DNA from: Anaerolinea sp.
GTDB lineage: Bacteria; Chloroflexota; Anaerolineae; Anaerolineales; Villigracilaceae
Assembly: GCA_020723805.1 (NCBI GenBank)
Contig: DYID01000012.1
Location: 44,495 to 108,494, forward strand
Length of the DNA stretch: 64,000 nt
Reading direction: 5' to 3'
Shown here piece after piece: positions 7,866 to 15,782 of the stretch. A model generated the notes under the pieces. That model was not told where the DNA came from, ran no database searches, and saw nothing but the letters and a program-made list of their open reading frames with translations. Position 1 is the first letter of the stretch. Each line of letters starts with the position of its first letter. Made by a program: the position numbers and the translations under genes.

Positions 7866-9731
7866 ATGGCTGAGCCCACTCCCGTCAATTCTCCTGCTCG
7901 TGAAACCAGCGGGGCAAACGATGTCGCCTTTCAGGAGGCGGTGGATGCCCTGCGCGGGGGAAACAAAGCCCGCGCCCGTGAACTGTTCACGAACCTCATC
8001 AAAGAAAATCAGACCAACGCCGAATACTGGACCTGGCTGAGCGCCGCCATGGAAACCCCCAAGGAGCGCATCTACTGCCTCCAGACCGCGCTCAAACTGG
8101 ACCCCGAACACGCCGCCGCCAAACGAGGCTTGATCCTGCTCGGAGCCCTCCCCGCCGACGAATCCGTCCAACCCTTCGCCCTCAGCCGCACGCGCGCCTG
8201 GGAGGAAAAACTCCTGCTCGCACACGAAAGACCGAAGCCCAAAGGCTGGGCGGCGGTGCGCGCCAGCCCCGTCTTTCGCCTGGGACTGGTGATCCTGCTC
8301 ATCGGCGTCGTTGCCAGCGGAGTTGTCTTCGGGCTGGTCATTCCCAACGCCGCGTCCAACACCACCCGCGCCCTGCCCACCGCCGGTCCTGTGCTGACCT
8401 TTACTCCCACGCCCACCGCCATCGGCGCGAAACCGCAGGCGGCTGCCACCGCGCGCGGACCGGCTCAACCGGAAGTTCCCTACACTCCCACGCCGCTCTA
8501 CGTCACGGTGGAACGTTCGCCCGTCACCTCCGATTACCTGCTGCAATTCGAGAACGCCTACAAACAGGGCAACTGGGATCAGGCGATTGCCGCGCTCGAA
8601 GAGGTAATCAAACTCGACCCCAACCTCATCTCCGCCTATTACTACCTCGGCGAGTCCTACCGCCTCAAAGGCGATGCGATTCGCGCCCAGCAATACTACA
8701 ACGAAGTCATCAACCGCCAGCCGGACTTCGGTCCAGCCTATGTGGGCATGGCGCGTACCTATCTGTTCATTGACCCCAATGCCAACGTCCTGCCTCTGCT
8801 CGACCAGGCAGTGCAAAACGCGCCGGACTTCGGCGAGGCATACTTGGAGCGGGCGCAGGTCAAACTCCGCGATAACGACCTCGTGGGCGCCGTCTCCGAC
8901 CTGCAAAAAGCCGATCAACTCCTGCCCGGCTCTCCGCTGGTGTACTACCACTTGGCGCGGGCATGGCTCAAACAGGGCGACCCCTCCCTCGCGCTCGAAA
9001 TTGCCCGTCAGGCGCTCGAACGGGACGTGACATCCCTGCCCACCTACCTTCTGCTCGCTCAAATCCACGCCGCGCTGGGCAATTACAACGACGCCGTCGA
9101 GTTCTACGACACCTACCTGCAATACGAACCGCAGGACCTCGCCGCTTTCATCGAACTGGGCAAACTGCACTACGACCATGCGGAATACGAGGCGGCAGTC
9201 CGCGCCATGGATGAAGCGCTGCGCACCGACCCCAACCGCCGCGAAGCCATCCTCTACCGCTTCCTCTCCAACGTGGAACTGGGGAACGCCGCCGCCGCCA
9301 ACGCAGACCTCGCCCGCGTGCGCTCCTCCTACCCCGACCTCTTCGAAGCCAACCTCGGCATCGTCCGCGCCGAACTGCTCAATGGACGTGAAGGCAACGC
9401 CTTCCTTGCGCTGGAGAAAACCCTCGCCCTCGCCGCCGACGACAAGCAAAAAGCCCTCGCTTACTACTGGGCGGCAACGGTATACGAAAAACGCGAAGAA
9501 CCGCGCCGCGCCGCCGAATACTGGGCGCTCCTGCTCGACCTGCCCGAAGATTCGATGACCGCCGCCATGCGCGCAGAGGCGCAAAAGAAACTCGCCGCCC
9601 TTCGCACCGCCACCCCTGCCTCTTCCCCCACGCGCACCCCAACCCCAGCCCGCTCCGTCACCGCCACCCCCACGCGGACTCCCACACCCGCCCCATCAAC
9701 CCCAACCGCCACCCGCACGCCGACACCGTAA
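7866..9731 (+). CDS. Membrane protein with TPR repeats and Thr/Pro tails
   Basis: 621 residues. A short N-terminal TPR-like region (about 18-95), one transmembrane helix (about 137-159), a linker ending TPTPLYV, then at least eight TPR units from about 220 to 565 (for example AYKQGNWDQAIAALEEVIKLDPNLISAYYYLGESYRLKG, stated here by its consensus only: G-N-W-D-Q-A, Y-Y-L-G). The last 40 residues are a TPT/S-rich tail. TPR domains bind other proteins; here they would sit outside the membrane if the N-terminus is cytosolic. Only 14 bases separate it from the AMMECR1 gene, so probably the same operon. Confidence 0.8.
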   Translation: MAEPTPVNSPARETSGANDVAFQEAVDALRGGNKARARELFTNLIKENQTNAEYWTWLSAAMETPKERIYCLQTALKLDPEHAAAKRGLILLGALPADESVQPFALSRTRAWEEKLLLAHERPKPKGWAAVRASPVFRLGLVILLIGVVASGVVFGLVIPNAASNTTRALPTAGPVLTFTPTPTAIGAKPQAAATARGPAQPEVPYTPTPLYVTVERSPVTSDYLLQFENAYKQGNWDQAIAALEEVIKLDPNLISAYYYLGESYRLKGDAIRAQQYYNEVINRQPDFGPAYVGMARTYLFIDPNANVLPLLDQAVQNAPDFGEAYLERAQVKLRDNDLVGAVSDLQKADQLLPGSPLVYYHLARAWLKQGDPSLALEIARQALERDVTSLPTYLLLAQIHAALGNYNDAVEFYDTYLQYEPQDLAAFIELGKLHYDHAEYEAAVRAMDEALRTDPNRREAILYRFLSNVELGNAAAANADLARVRSSYPDLFEANLGIVRAELLNGREGNAFLALEKTLALAADDKQKALAYYWAATVYEKREEPRRAAEYWALLLDLPEDSMTAAMRAEAQKKLAALRTATPASSPTRTPTPARSVTATPTRTPTPAPSTPTATRTPTP

Positions 9732-9735
9732 CGCA

Positions 9736-9780
9736 AAACGTCCCGAAGGCTCAAAAGAAACCTTCGGGACGTTTCATTTT
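9736..9780 (+). terminator. Intrinsic terminator after the TPR gene
   Basis: AAACGTCCCGAAGG and CCTTCGGGACGTTT make a perfect 14-bp stem with an 11-nt loop, followed by a T-rich tract. The stem core CGTCCCGAAGG is the same as in dispersed repeat A. Confidence 0.85.
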
Positions 9781-9797
9781 GGCTGTTGCCCCCCGCG

Positions 9798-10148
9798 TTA
9801 TCCCCTCCCAAACCTCTTGCGATCATCCTCGCACGGACACAGCGCCCGCAGGTAATGCCAGTTGAAGATGCCGTAATCGTGACCGTCCTCCCAGACGATG
9901 GTCAGCGCGTAAGAGCCGACGGCAACCACATTGGCGATGCGCGTGGCAGGAGTGTCGCCCAAATGCTTCTCGAACACATCCGCATCGGGTTCGGACTTCA
10001 TGTTCTCGTGTCCGCCGCGGCACGAAGCGCATGGACACGCCGCCCGCAGCAACTCGAACGGATAGATGCTCACATGCCCATCGCTCCATGTGACTTGAAA
10101 TTCTTTTGTCTTTTTACGAACGGTAATGTCAGTCGGTTTTTCGTTCAT
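9798..10148 (-). CDS. DUF971 domain protein
   Basis: 116 residues from the ATG at 10148, which opens the domain. DUF971 (related to the N-terminal domain of gamma-butyrobetaine hydroxylase) is seen as FQVTWSDGHVSIYPFELLRAACPCASCRG and IVWEDGHDYGIFNWHYLRALCPC. The four paired Cys (CPCASC, CPC) could bind a metal. Members often accompany Fe-S assembly or Mrp genes, but none is adjacent here. Function unknown. Confidence 0.85.
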   Translation of the reverse strand: MNEKPTDITVRKKTKEFQVTWSDGHVSIYPFELLRAACPCASCRGGHENMKSEPDADVFEKHLGDTPATRIANVVAVGSYALTIVWEDGHDYGIFNWHYLRALCPCEDDRKRFGRG

Positions 10149-10247
10149 CAATGCCTCTTCTTTCCTCTTTCCTTCTTTCCTTATTTTATTGCGCCAACGG
10201 TTCAATCTACACAGACGCTAGAGAGTGCCTCCTGCGCGCCCTCCACT

Positions 10248-10291
10248 TCCCACTCTCTACTCTCTACTCTCTACTTTCTACTTTCTACTTC
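10248..10291. repeat. Pyrimidine-rich 7-bp tandem repeat
   Basis: Six or so units of CTCTACT drifting to TTCTACT, between the DUF971 and rtcB genes. A second pyrimidine-rich tract lies at 10149-10190. Nothing else was seen in this gap. Confidence 0.7.
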
Positions 10292-10303
10292 TCACCCCCT
10301 CCC

Positions 10304-11479
10304 CTAATCCTTATACGGGTCGAACTCATTCTCGCCCGCCATCGCCACACCGATGGGCTTGAGCGTATGCAGAATGCGGATGGTGGGCGCATGGAAGCCC
10401 AACACTTCGGGCAGGCGTTTGTAACAATGCGGCGACTCGTCGGTGCCGGCGCCCCGCAACTCCACCCCTTGCTTGCGTATCCACTCCATCATCATCTCGC
10501 GCGTGACCGCGCCGGGCGTAATGACCTTGCCGGTCTTGCGGTTGATCTTGCCGCGCGCCGCGTTGCGGCTCATCACCCGTCCCGCGCCGTGGACGGTGGA
10601 ATACAGCGCGTGCTTCGCCTCCTCCGATTCCACTCCTTCCAAAATCACCGAAATATCGCCCATCGAGCCGCCCACAAAACCCTTCTGACCGGGAAAGGCG
10701 GGTGTCGCTCCTTTACGCACCACCCACAGTTCCTCGCCGCCGTGTGTCTCGCGCCAGGCGTAGTTATGGTGATTATGCACTTCCTCCAAAATGTGAGCGC
10801 CCAACATGCGCGCCACTTCACTGCATACCCAGTCGCGCCCGGCGTAGGCATAGCGTCCCGCCAACTGCATACAGGCAAGATAATCCGCCCCCAAACTCGA
10901 CCGCACCGGGATGACCAGCGGGTCCACATCCATGCCGTCCTTTGCGCCGCCGGCGTGCAGGAAAAACGTCGCCGTCTTGTAGCCCAGTCCGCGCGAACCG
11001 AAGTGGACGCCCACCCAGATGCGCCCTTGCTCGTCTTCCAGCAGGTCCACGTAATGGTTGCCGGAGCCGATGGTTCCCAGTTGGGCGCGCGCCATGTCCT
11101 TCAGCGGGCGCATCATGGGCAGCGACCAGGCGGGATCGTCGAAGAGTTCGTGATCCACGCGCTGTTTGTTCTTGAGACCGATGCCGAACGAGAGATTGTT
11201 CCAGATGTCGTCCATGATGCGGCGGATGTTGGCGCGCACCTCCGAAGCGGGGATGTCGAGGCGTACCGCCTTGTTTCCGCAGGCAATATCGAAGCCGACC
11301 CCCGACGGGCTGATGCTGTCTTTATACGCCACCACCCCGCCGATAGGGACCGCATAGCCCTTGTGATGGTCTGCCATCAGCGCGGCGGCGTCGGCAGTGC
11401 GGGCGCAGGTTTTGATCTGCTTCAGTGCGCCCTCGTCCACCGGCTCGCCCCAGACGGGAATGTTATCAATCCATCGCAT
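10304..11479 (-). CDS. rtcB: RtcB family RNA-splicing ligase
   Basis: 391 residues, the short form of RtcB. RtcB joins RNA 2',3'-cyclic phosphate or 3'-phosphate ends to 5'-OH ends with GTP and Mn2+. Visible motifs in order: MADHHKGYAVPIG, GVGFDIACGN (metal ligands), GSGNHYVDL, GVHFGSRGLG, GGSMGD, STVHGAGRVMSR (the guanylated His) and GTDESPHCYK. Ligand His and Asp residues are all in place. It is encoded alone on the minus strand; no archease gene is beside it. Confidence 0.9.
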   Translation of the reverse strand: MRWIDNIPVWGEPVDEGALKQIKTCARTADAAALMADHHKGYAVPIGGVVAYKDSISPSGVGFDIACGNKAVRLDIPASEVRANIRRIMDDIWNNLSFGIGLKNKQRVDHELFDDPAWSLPMMRPLKDMARAQLGTIGSGNHYVDLLEDEQGRIWVGVHFGSRGLGYKTATFFLHAGGAKDGMDVDPLVIPVRSSLGADYLACMQLAGRYAYAGRDWVCSEVARMLGAHILEEVHNHHNYAWRETHGGEELWVVRKGATPAFPGQKGFVGGSMGDISVILEGVESEEAKHALYSTVHGAGRVMSRNAARGKINRKTGKVITPGAVTREMMMEWIRKQGVELRGAGTDESPHCYKRLPEVLGFHAPTIRILHTLKPIGVAMAGENEFDPYKD

Positions 11480-11559
11480 ACGATTCTTTTACCACAAATC
11501 GCTTTGAATTGGCATAACGCACGTTCTCTTGCGCGTCCGCTTATTGACGTTAGAGAACG

Positions 11560-11682
11560 TCAATTACACACTGACCTTATGCGGTAGCGCGAGATTTATC
11601 TCGCGTTTTCAGGCGAGATGAATCCCCATTCGGGGACAATGTGTCGCGCTACGAGAAAAGTATGTAATATCAATTACACACT
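11560..11682. repeat. MITE-like or REP-like palindromic element with flanking direct repeats
   Basis: TCAATTACACACT occurs at 11560-11572 and 11670-11682. Between the copies is a palindrome with outer arms GTAGCGCGA (11584-11592) and TCGCGCTAC (11644-11652) and an inner perfect palindrome GCGAGATTTATCTCGC. The second direct repeat reaches the stop codon of the downstream SH3-like gene. Confidence 0.7.
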
Positions 11683-12152
11683 TACGGCGCGGGGATGAAG
11701 GTGAGAAAATCCGCCGCCGCCCACCCGGCGCGAGTCTCGTCGTAGGGAGCCACGATGTACCACCACACATACCCATCCGCCTCGCGCGGACCGTCTTTCA
11801 CGAGGAAGACTTCCGAATCCAAGCCGAGGAAGACCGGCTCGCCGGTCAAGCCGGGCGCAGAACGGATGCGCAGACCGTCGCCGCCGGTACCGCTGATTTG
11901 AGCATAGCCGCCCACCGTAAGTCCGGTCGGCGTGGCGGAGGGGGCAAAGGGGTCAATGGTCGCTGTCGGCGTGACGTTGGGGGTGGCGGTTGGGGCGGGG
12001 ATAATGGTCAGGTGAGCAGGAGCAAACCCCACGTCGGGGGATTGAGGCGGGGTGGTCCATCCGATGGAAAGAATGGTAATGAGCAGCAGCAGTCCCGCGA
12101 GAGCCAGCGCTCCGAAGATGACCCATTTGTTGAACAGTTGACGAACGTCCAT
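11682..12152 (-). CDS. Membrane-anchored protein with SH3-like domain
   Basis: 156 residues from the ATG at 12152. One transmembrane helix (about 12-33), a Thr/Pro linker (PTATPNVTPTATIDPFAPSATPT), and a bacterial SH3-like domain (SGTGGDGLRIRSAPGLTGEPVFLG, then WWYIVAPYDETRAGWAAADFL). Such domains bind cell wall or peptides on the outside. The start lies two bases after the lipid kinase stop, so the two genes form an operon. Confidence 0.8.
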   Translation of the reverse strand: MDVRQLFNKWVIFGALALAGLLLLITILSIGWTTPPQSPDVGFAPAHLTIIPAPTATPNVTPTATIDPFAPSATPTGLTVGGYAQISGTGGDGLRIRSAPGLTGEPVFLGLDSEVFLVKDGPREADGYVWWYIVAPYDETRAGWAAADFLTFIPAP

Positions 12153-12154
12153 GT

Positions 12155-13093
12155 TTACCTGTGTTTCAAGAGTTCCAAGCCGCGCGGCGGCATGAGCATC
12201 CGCAGGGCGCGTGTGTGGATTTTGATTTCGACGCTTTGAGCGGAGCCGCGCGGCTCGCCGTCGGTTTGAATCCAGAACGGCGAGGCGCTCTCGATGCGCA
12301 GACTGTTGAATGTGATGCGGCGAACGTCCTGCGCGCTGATGTGCTGCCCGCGCCACATGTTGTAGGCATGACGCAGCGCGTCGCCCAAATGGTTCCCGCT
12401 GAAGAGCCAGATGTCGAGCAGACCGTCGTCGAGGTAGGCGTCGGGCGAAAGTTCCGCCAGCCCGCCGAGGTAATGCCGGATGTTGGTGGCGACCGCCACG
12501 ATGTAATGCCCCTCCACCTCCGCGCCGTCTGCCCACAGGCGCAACTCCACGCCGTTCCACTGCAGCGCCTGCCAGATGGTCTTCGCCGCGTATTCGGGCA
12601 GGGTGAAGAACTTTTCGAGGCGGATGCGCGGCTCGATGTTGTGAACGGTCAGCGCATCCAGCCCGATGCCCGCCCACATCATGAACGAATACTGGTTGCA
12701 CGCGCCGACATCAATCGAGTAGATGGGCGCGTTGGCGAGCAGGGCGGCGTTCTGCTTCAACACCCAGGGATGCGTCCACGCGAAAGGACGCAGACCGAGT
12801 TCGATGCTCCACACGTTCGCCGTGCCCGCAGGCAGGACGCCCAGCGCGGTCTCGCTGCCGCTCAAACCGTTGACCACGTTGCCAATGGTGCCATCGCCGC
12901 CGACGGCAAAGACCGCATCTCTTTTCTCCGCCGCCGCCTGCTTCGCCAACTCGATGGTGTGTGCGCCGCTGAGCGTTTCCGCCGCGTCCACTTGCCAGCC
13001 GGCCGATTCCAGCGCCCGCACAGCAGACTTGATGAACGGCTTGACGTTGAACCGTCCCGCCGCAGGGTTATAGATGATGACTGCGCTTCGCAT
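12155..13093 (-). CDS. Diacylglycerol kinase family lipid kinase
   Basis: 312 residues. Begins MRSAVIIYNPAAGR, followed by the nucleotide-binding VFAVGGDGTIGNVVNGL and GVLPAGTANVWS, which define the DAGK catalytic domain; GIGLDA and DGLLDIWLF belong to the C-terminal beta domain. These enzymes phosphorylate diacylglycerol or related lipids at the inner face of the membrane. Start at 13093 is supported by a TATAAT box only seven bases upstream and by the domain start; any longer frame runs into the divergent kinase gene. Confidence 0.88.
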   Translation of the reverse strand: MRSAVIIYNPAAGRFNVKPFIKSAVRALESAGWQVDAAETLSGAHTIELAKQAAAEKRDAVFAVGGDGTIGNVVNGLSGSETALGVLPAGTANVWSIELGLRPFAWTHPWVLKQNAALLANAPIYSIDVGACNQYSFMMWAGIGLDALTVHNIEPRIRLEKFFTLPEYAAKTIWQALQWNGVELRLWADGAEVEGHYIVAVATNIRHYLGGLAELSPDAYLDDGLLDIWLFSGNHLGDALRHAYNMWRGQHISAQDVRRITFNSLRIESASPFWIQTDGEPRGSAQSVEIKIHTRALRMLMPPRGLELLKHR

Positions 13094-13135
13094 ACGAGGG
13101 ATTATAACCTGCGCAAATGATATAATCCTCCCATC
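13094..13135. promoter_or_regulatory. Divergent promoter pair, probably leaderless
   Basis: A TATAAT box at 13121-13126 faces the Ser/Thr kinase gene (ATG at 13136), and another at 13106-13101 on the minus strand faces the lipid kinase gene (ATG at 13093). Distances of 9 and 7 bases from box to ATG would put transcription starts at or next to the start codons. Neither gene has a Shine-Dalgarno sequence. Confidence 0.55.
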
Positions 13136-14212
13136 ATGGAAGAAGGCGCAGTCCTCAACAACCGCTATCAATTGCTCGAACGCATCGGCACCGGCGGCAT
13201 GGCAGACGTGTTCCGCGCGCGCGACCTCATGCTCGAACGCACTGTCGCCATCAAAGTCCTGCACGAGCATTACTCCGCCGAAAAAGGCTTCCAGGAACGC
13301 TTCAAACAGGAGGCGCGCGCCGCCGCGAACCTCTCGCACCCCAACATTGTCACCGTCCATGATTTCGGCTTCGACCATGACCAACTCTACATCGTCATGG
13401 AGCACATCCCCGGCAAGGACCTCAAGACCGTCCTGCGCCAGCGCGGGCGTTACCCAGTAGACGAAGCCATTCCCCTCATCGTTCAGGCATGTGCCGGCAT
13501 CGGCTACGCCCACCGCGCCGGGCTGGTCCACTGCGACATCAAACCGCACAACATGATCGTCACCCCCGACGGACGGCTCAAAGTCACCGACTTCGGAATC
13601 GCCCGCGCCCTCTCCACCATTCACCCCGACGAACGCGCCGACGTGGTTTGGGGCTCGCCGCAATACTTCTCGCCGGAACAAGCCGCCGGCGAAGCCCCCT
13701 CGCCCGCCTCCGATGTCTATTCGCTCGGCATCGTTCTCTACGAAATGATTACCGGCGCGCTCCCCTTCAACGCCTCCACCAGTCAGGAGCTCGCCCGTCT
13801 GCATCTCGAGAGTCAACCCATCCCCCCGCACGAATACGTCCCCGATATTCCCCCCGCCCTCGAAGAAATCATCCTCAAAGTCCTCTCCAAGGAACCCTCC
13901 GCCCGCTACCGCACCGCAGACCAACTGGGGCGCGTCCTCCTGCGCTTCGGCACTCAGCGCGAGACGCCGCCTGCCCCGGCGCTCAGCCTGACCCCGGAGG
14001 CGGTCACCGCTTTCAAAGAGCCGGTCTCCCAGCCTCCGCCCGCTCCGCTCAATTCCAAACCCGCCATCACCCTGCCCGAAATCGAAATCCCCGAAGTCTA
14101 TATCCCCGAAATAGACTGGGCGACCATCGGACTGAGTCTACTGGCGCTCATCGCCGTCCTCGGCTTGATTCCGTTCTGGATTTGGATCTTCATCCTCTAC
14201 AACCCGCGCTGA
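13136..14212 (+). CDS. Membrane Ser/Thr protein kinase (PknB-like)
   Basis: 358 residues. Kinase domain about 10-265: RIGTGGMADVFRA (glycine loop), VAIKVL (Lys), HCDIKPHNMIV (catalytic loop with Asp), TDFGIAR (metal-binding DFG) and GSPQYFSPEQA (activation segment, APE replaced by PEQ). The HRD Arg is Cys, which is seen in kinases not needing activation-loop phosphorylation. A Pro-rich juxtamembrane segment and one C-terminal transmembrane helix (about 330-352) follow, with no extracellular sensor domain. Confidence 0.9.
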   Translation: MEEGAVLNNRYQLLERIGTGGMADVFRARDLMLERTVAIKVLHEHYSAEKGFQERFKQEARAAANLSHPNIVTVHDFGFDHDQLYIVMEHIPGKDLKTVLRQRGRYPVDEAIPLIVQACAGIGYAHRAGLVHCDIKPHNMIVTPDGRLKVTDFGIARALSTIHPDERADVVWGSPQYFSPEQAAGEAPSPASDVYSLGIVLYEMITGALPFNASTSQELARLHLESQPIPPHEYVPDIPPALEEIILKVLSKEPSARYRTADQLGRVLLRFGTQRETPPAPALSLTPEAVTAFKEPVSQPPPAPLNSKPAITLPEIEIPEVYIPEIDWATIGLSLLALIAVLGLIPFWIWIFILYNPR

Positions 14213-14231
14213 CCTTTTCCCCGCTTCTTCC

Positions 14232-14900
14232 ATGACCTCTGCCATTCTCGCCCCCTCCATCCTCTCCGCCGACTTTGCCCGCCTCGGCGAGGAGATTCGC
14301 GCCTGCGAAGCCGCCGGCGCAGACTGGATTCACGTGGACGTGATGGACGGTCACTTCGTCCCGAACATCACCATGGGACCGTTCATCGTCGAGACCTGCA
14401 AACGCATCACTGCGCTGCCGCTGGACGTGCATTTGATGATCGAACAGCCGGAACGTCACCTCGAGGCGTTTGCCAGAGCCGGCGCATCCATCCTCACCGT
14501 CCACGTGGAGACCTGTCCGCATTTGCACCGCACCCTGCAGCAAATCAAATCGCTGGGATGCAAAGCAGGCGTGGTGTTGAATCCGGGCACCCCTGTGGGG
14601 GCGCTGGAGGCTGTTTTGGAAGATGCAGATTTGGTGTTGGTGATGAGTGTCAACCCGGGGTTTTCGGGGCAGGCGTTCATCCCGCAGTCGGTGGGGCGGG
14701 TGGCGGAAATCCGCCGCCGCTTGGATGCTATCGGCTCCTCCGCTTGGCTGGAGGTGGACGGCGGCGTCACAGCGGAGAATGCAGGCAAACTCCGCGAGGC
14801 TGGGGCAACCGCTTTTGTGGCGGCAACCGCCGTCTTCAAACATCCGCAAGGGACCTCGGCGGGCGTGAAAGCCCTAAAGGATGCGATTCGTAATTCGTAG
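14232..14900 (+). CDS. rpe: Ribulose-phosphate 3-epimerase
   Basis: 222-residue TIM-barrel enzyme interconverting ribulose 5-phosphate and xylulose 5-phosphate in the pentose phosphate pathway. Starts APSILSADFARLGEEI; metal and catalytic residues are in HVDVMDGHFVPNI, LDVHLMI, and EVDGGVTAENA; the phosphate loop is MSVNPGFSGQAF. Length and motifs are normal for the family. It follows the kinase gene by 19 bases on the same strand and may share its transcript. Confidence 0.95.
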   Translation: MTSAILAPSILSADFARLGEEIRACEAAGADWIHVDVMDGHFVPNITMGPFIVETCKRITALPLDVHLMIEQPERHLEAFARAGASILTVHVETCPHLHRTLQQIKSLGCKAGVVLNPGTPVGALEAVLEDADLVLVMSVNPGFSGQAFIPQSVGRVAEIRRRLDAIGSSAWLEVDGGVTAENAGKLREAGATAFVAATAVFKHPQGTSAGVKALKDAIRNS

Positions 14901-14922
14901 TGCAGTGTGTGATTAACTAATG

Positions 14923-15002
14923 TTATGCACCGTCCCGAAGGTTTGGCTGAAAAATAGACGCAAACTGCGAGAACCTTCGGGACGTTTCGCGTAAGGCGAG
15001 TG
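14923..15002 (+). repeat. Dispersed hairpin repeat A, copy 3
   Basis: Same unit as at 2663 and 7161, with small changes (TTATGCACC at the left end, CAAACTGCG in the loop). It lies between the convergent rpe and rpmB genes. Confidence 0.9.
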
Positions 15003-15003
15003 A

Positions 15004-15038
15004 TTAAACAAAAATCACGGCACGCTTCGCGCCGTGAC
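15004..15038 (-). terminator. Intrinsic terminator of rpmB
   Basis: On the minus strand TCACGGC and GCCGTGA form a stem around a 9-nt loop and are followed by TTTTTGTTT. It lies 22 bases after the rpmB stop codon. Confidence 0.75.
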
Positions 15039-15059
15039 TCTTGTTGAGGCGGGAAATCC

Positions 15060-15245
15060 TTACGCGGCGGATTTTGCCAGCGCCTTGATGCACTTGGTGC
15101 AGAGCAGTTTATGCACCTTGCGTCCCTTTTCGAACACCAGCGTTTTTTGCAGGTTCGGCTTGAACGTGCGGTTGGTGGCACGCTGAGAGAAGGAGCGGTT
15201 GTGCCCAAAGGTGGTGGATTTTCCACAGTGTGCGCATTTAGCCAT
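15060..15245 (-). CDS. rpmB: 50S ribosomal protein L28
   Basis: 61 residues: MAKCAHCGKSTTFGHNRSFS, then NRTFKPNLQKTL and KLLCTKCIKAL. This is the zinc-ribbon form of L28, with Cys pairs CAHC and CTKC. L28 is part of the large ribosomal subunit near the E site. The ATG at 15245 is preceded by a GGAAGT-type ribosome binding site; upstream in-frame codons do not belong to L28. Confidence 0.95.
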   Translation of the reverse strand: MAKCAHCGKSTTFGHNRSFSQRATNRTFKPNLQKTLVFEKGRKVHKLLCTKCIKALAKSAA

Positions 15246-15409
15246 TGTGATAACTTCCTTTCTTGCTATAATTCCAGTACGACGCCTTCCGTGAAGGCAC
15301 GACATTTTATCACGTGACCTTTTGGCAGGCAAGATGTTAAAATAGTGCAAAACGATGTCATGGCAGGCGCTCTGCGGCGGCTGGCATGACACCCCACAAA
15401 GAGGAATCC

Positions 15410-15766
15410 ATGGGCGAAGAAACGACCAACCTGGGCGGGATTCACGTCTCCCCGCAAGCAGTGGCGACCATTGCCTACCATGCCGTGCTCGAATCCTATG
15501 GTGTGGTGGGGCTGGCGCCGATGAATTTGGCGGACGGCATCGTCAAGTCCATCACTCGCGAGCCGTCGAAGGGCGTCAAAGTGGAATACGACGGCGAGAA
15601 TATCAACATCGAGGTGCATATCATCGTCGAATACGGCACGCGCATCAACAGTGTGGCAGAAAGCGTGAAGAACACCGTTCGCTATCATGTGGAAAAGGCG
15701 CTGGGGCTCAAGGTGAATCGCGTGGACGTGCATGTGGCGGGATTGCGCATCAGCAACAACGACTAG
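15410..15766 (+). CDS. Asp23/Gls24 family envelope stress protein
   Basis: 118 residues from the ATG at 15410 (AGAGGAATCC upstream). The family pattern is clear: GGIHVSPQAVATIAYHAVLESYGVVGLA at the N-terminus, GVKVEYDGENINIEVHIIVEYGTRIN in the middle, and VNRVDVHVAGLRI at the end. Asp23-like proteins lie under the membrane and in many Gram-positive genomes precede a DAK2/YloV gene, as here (16-bp gap). Divergent from rpmB. Confidence 0.9.
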   Translation: MGEETTNLGGIHVSPQAVATIAYHAVLESYGVVGLAPMNLADGIVKSITREPSKGVKVEYDGENINIEVHIIVEYGTRINSVAESVKNTVRYHVEKALGLKVNRVDVHVAGLRISNND

Positions 15767-15782
15767 GAGACGACAAAACGAA

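Noticed and set aside
7842..9584. A 580-codon open frame opposite the TPR gene
   Set aside because: High-GC antisense frame; the + strand has clear TPR repeats and a Thr/Pro tail. No domain or start signal in the opposite frame.
10151..11587. A 478-codon + strand frame across rtcB
   Set aside because: The minus strand has all RtcB motifs; the + frame is its antisense shadow.
13094..13924. N-terminal extension of the lipid kinase across the Ser/Thr kinase gene
   Set aside because: The extended frame is antisense to kinase motifs; the lipid kinase domain starts at its ATG at 13093.
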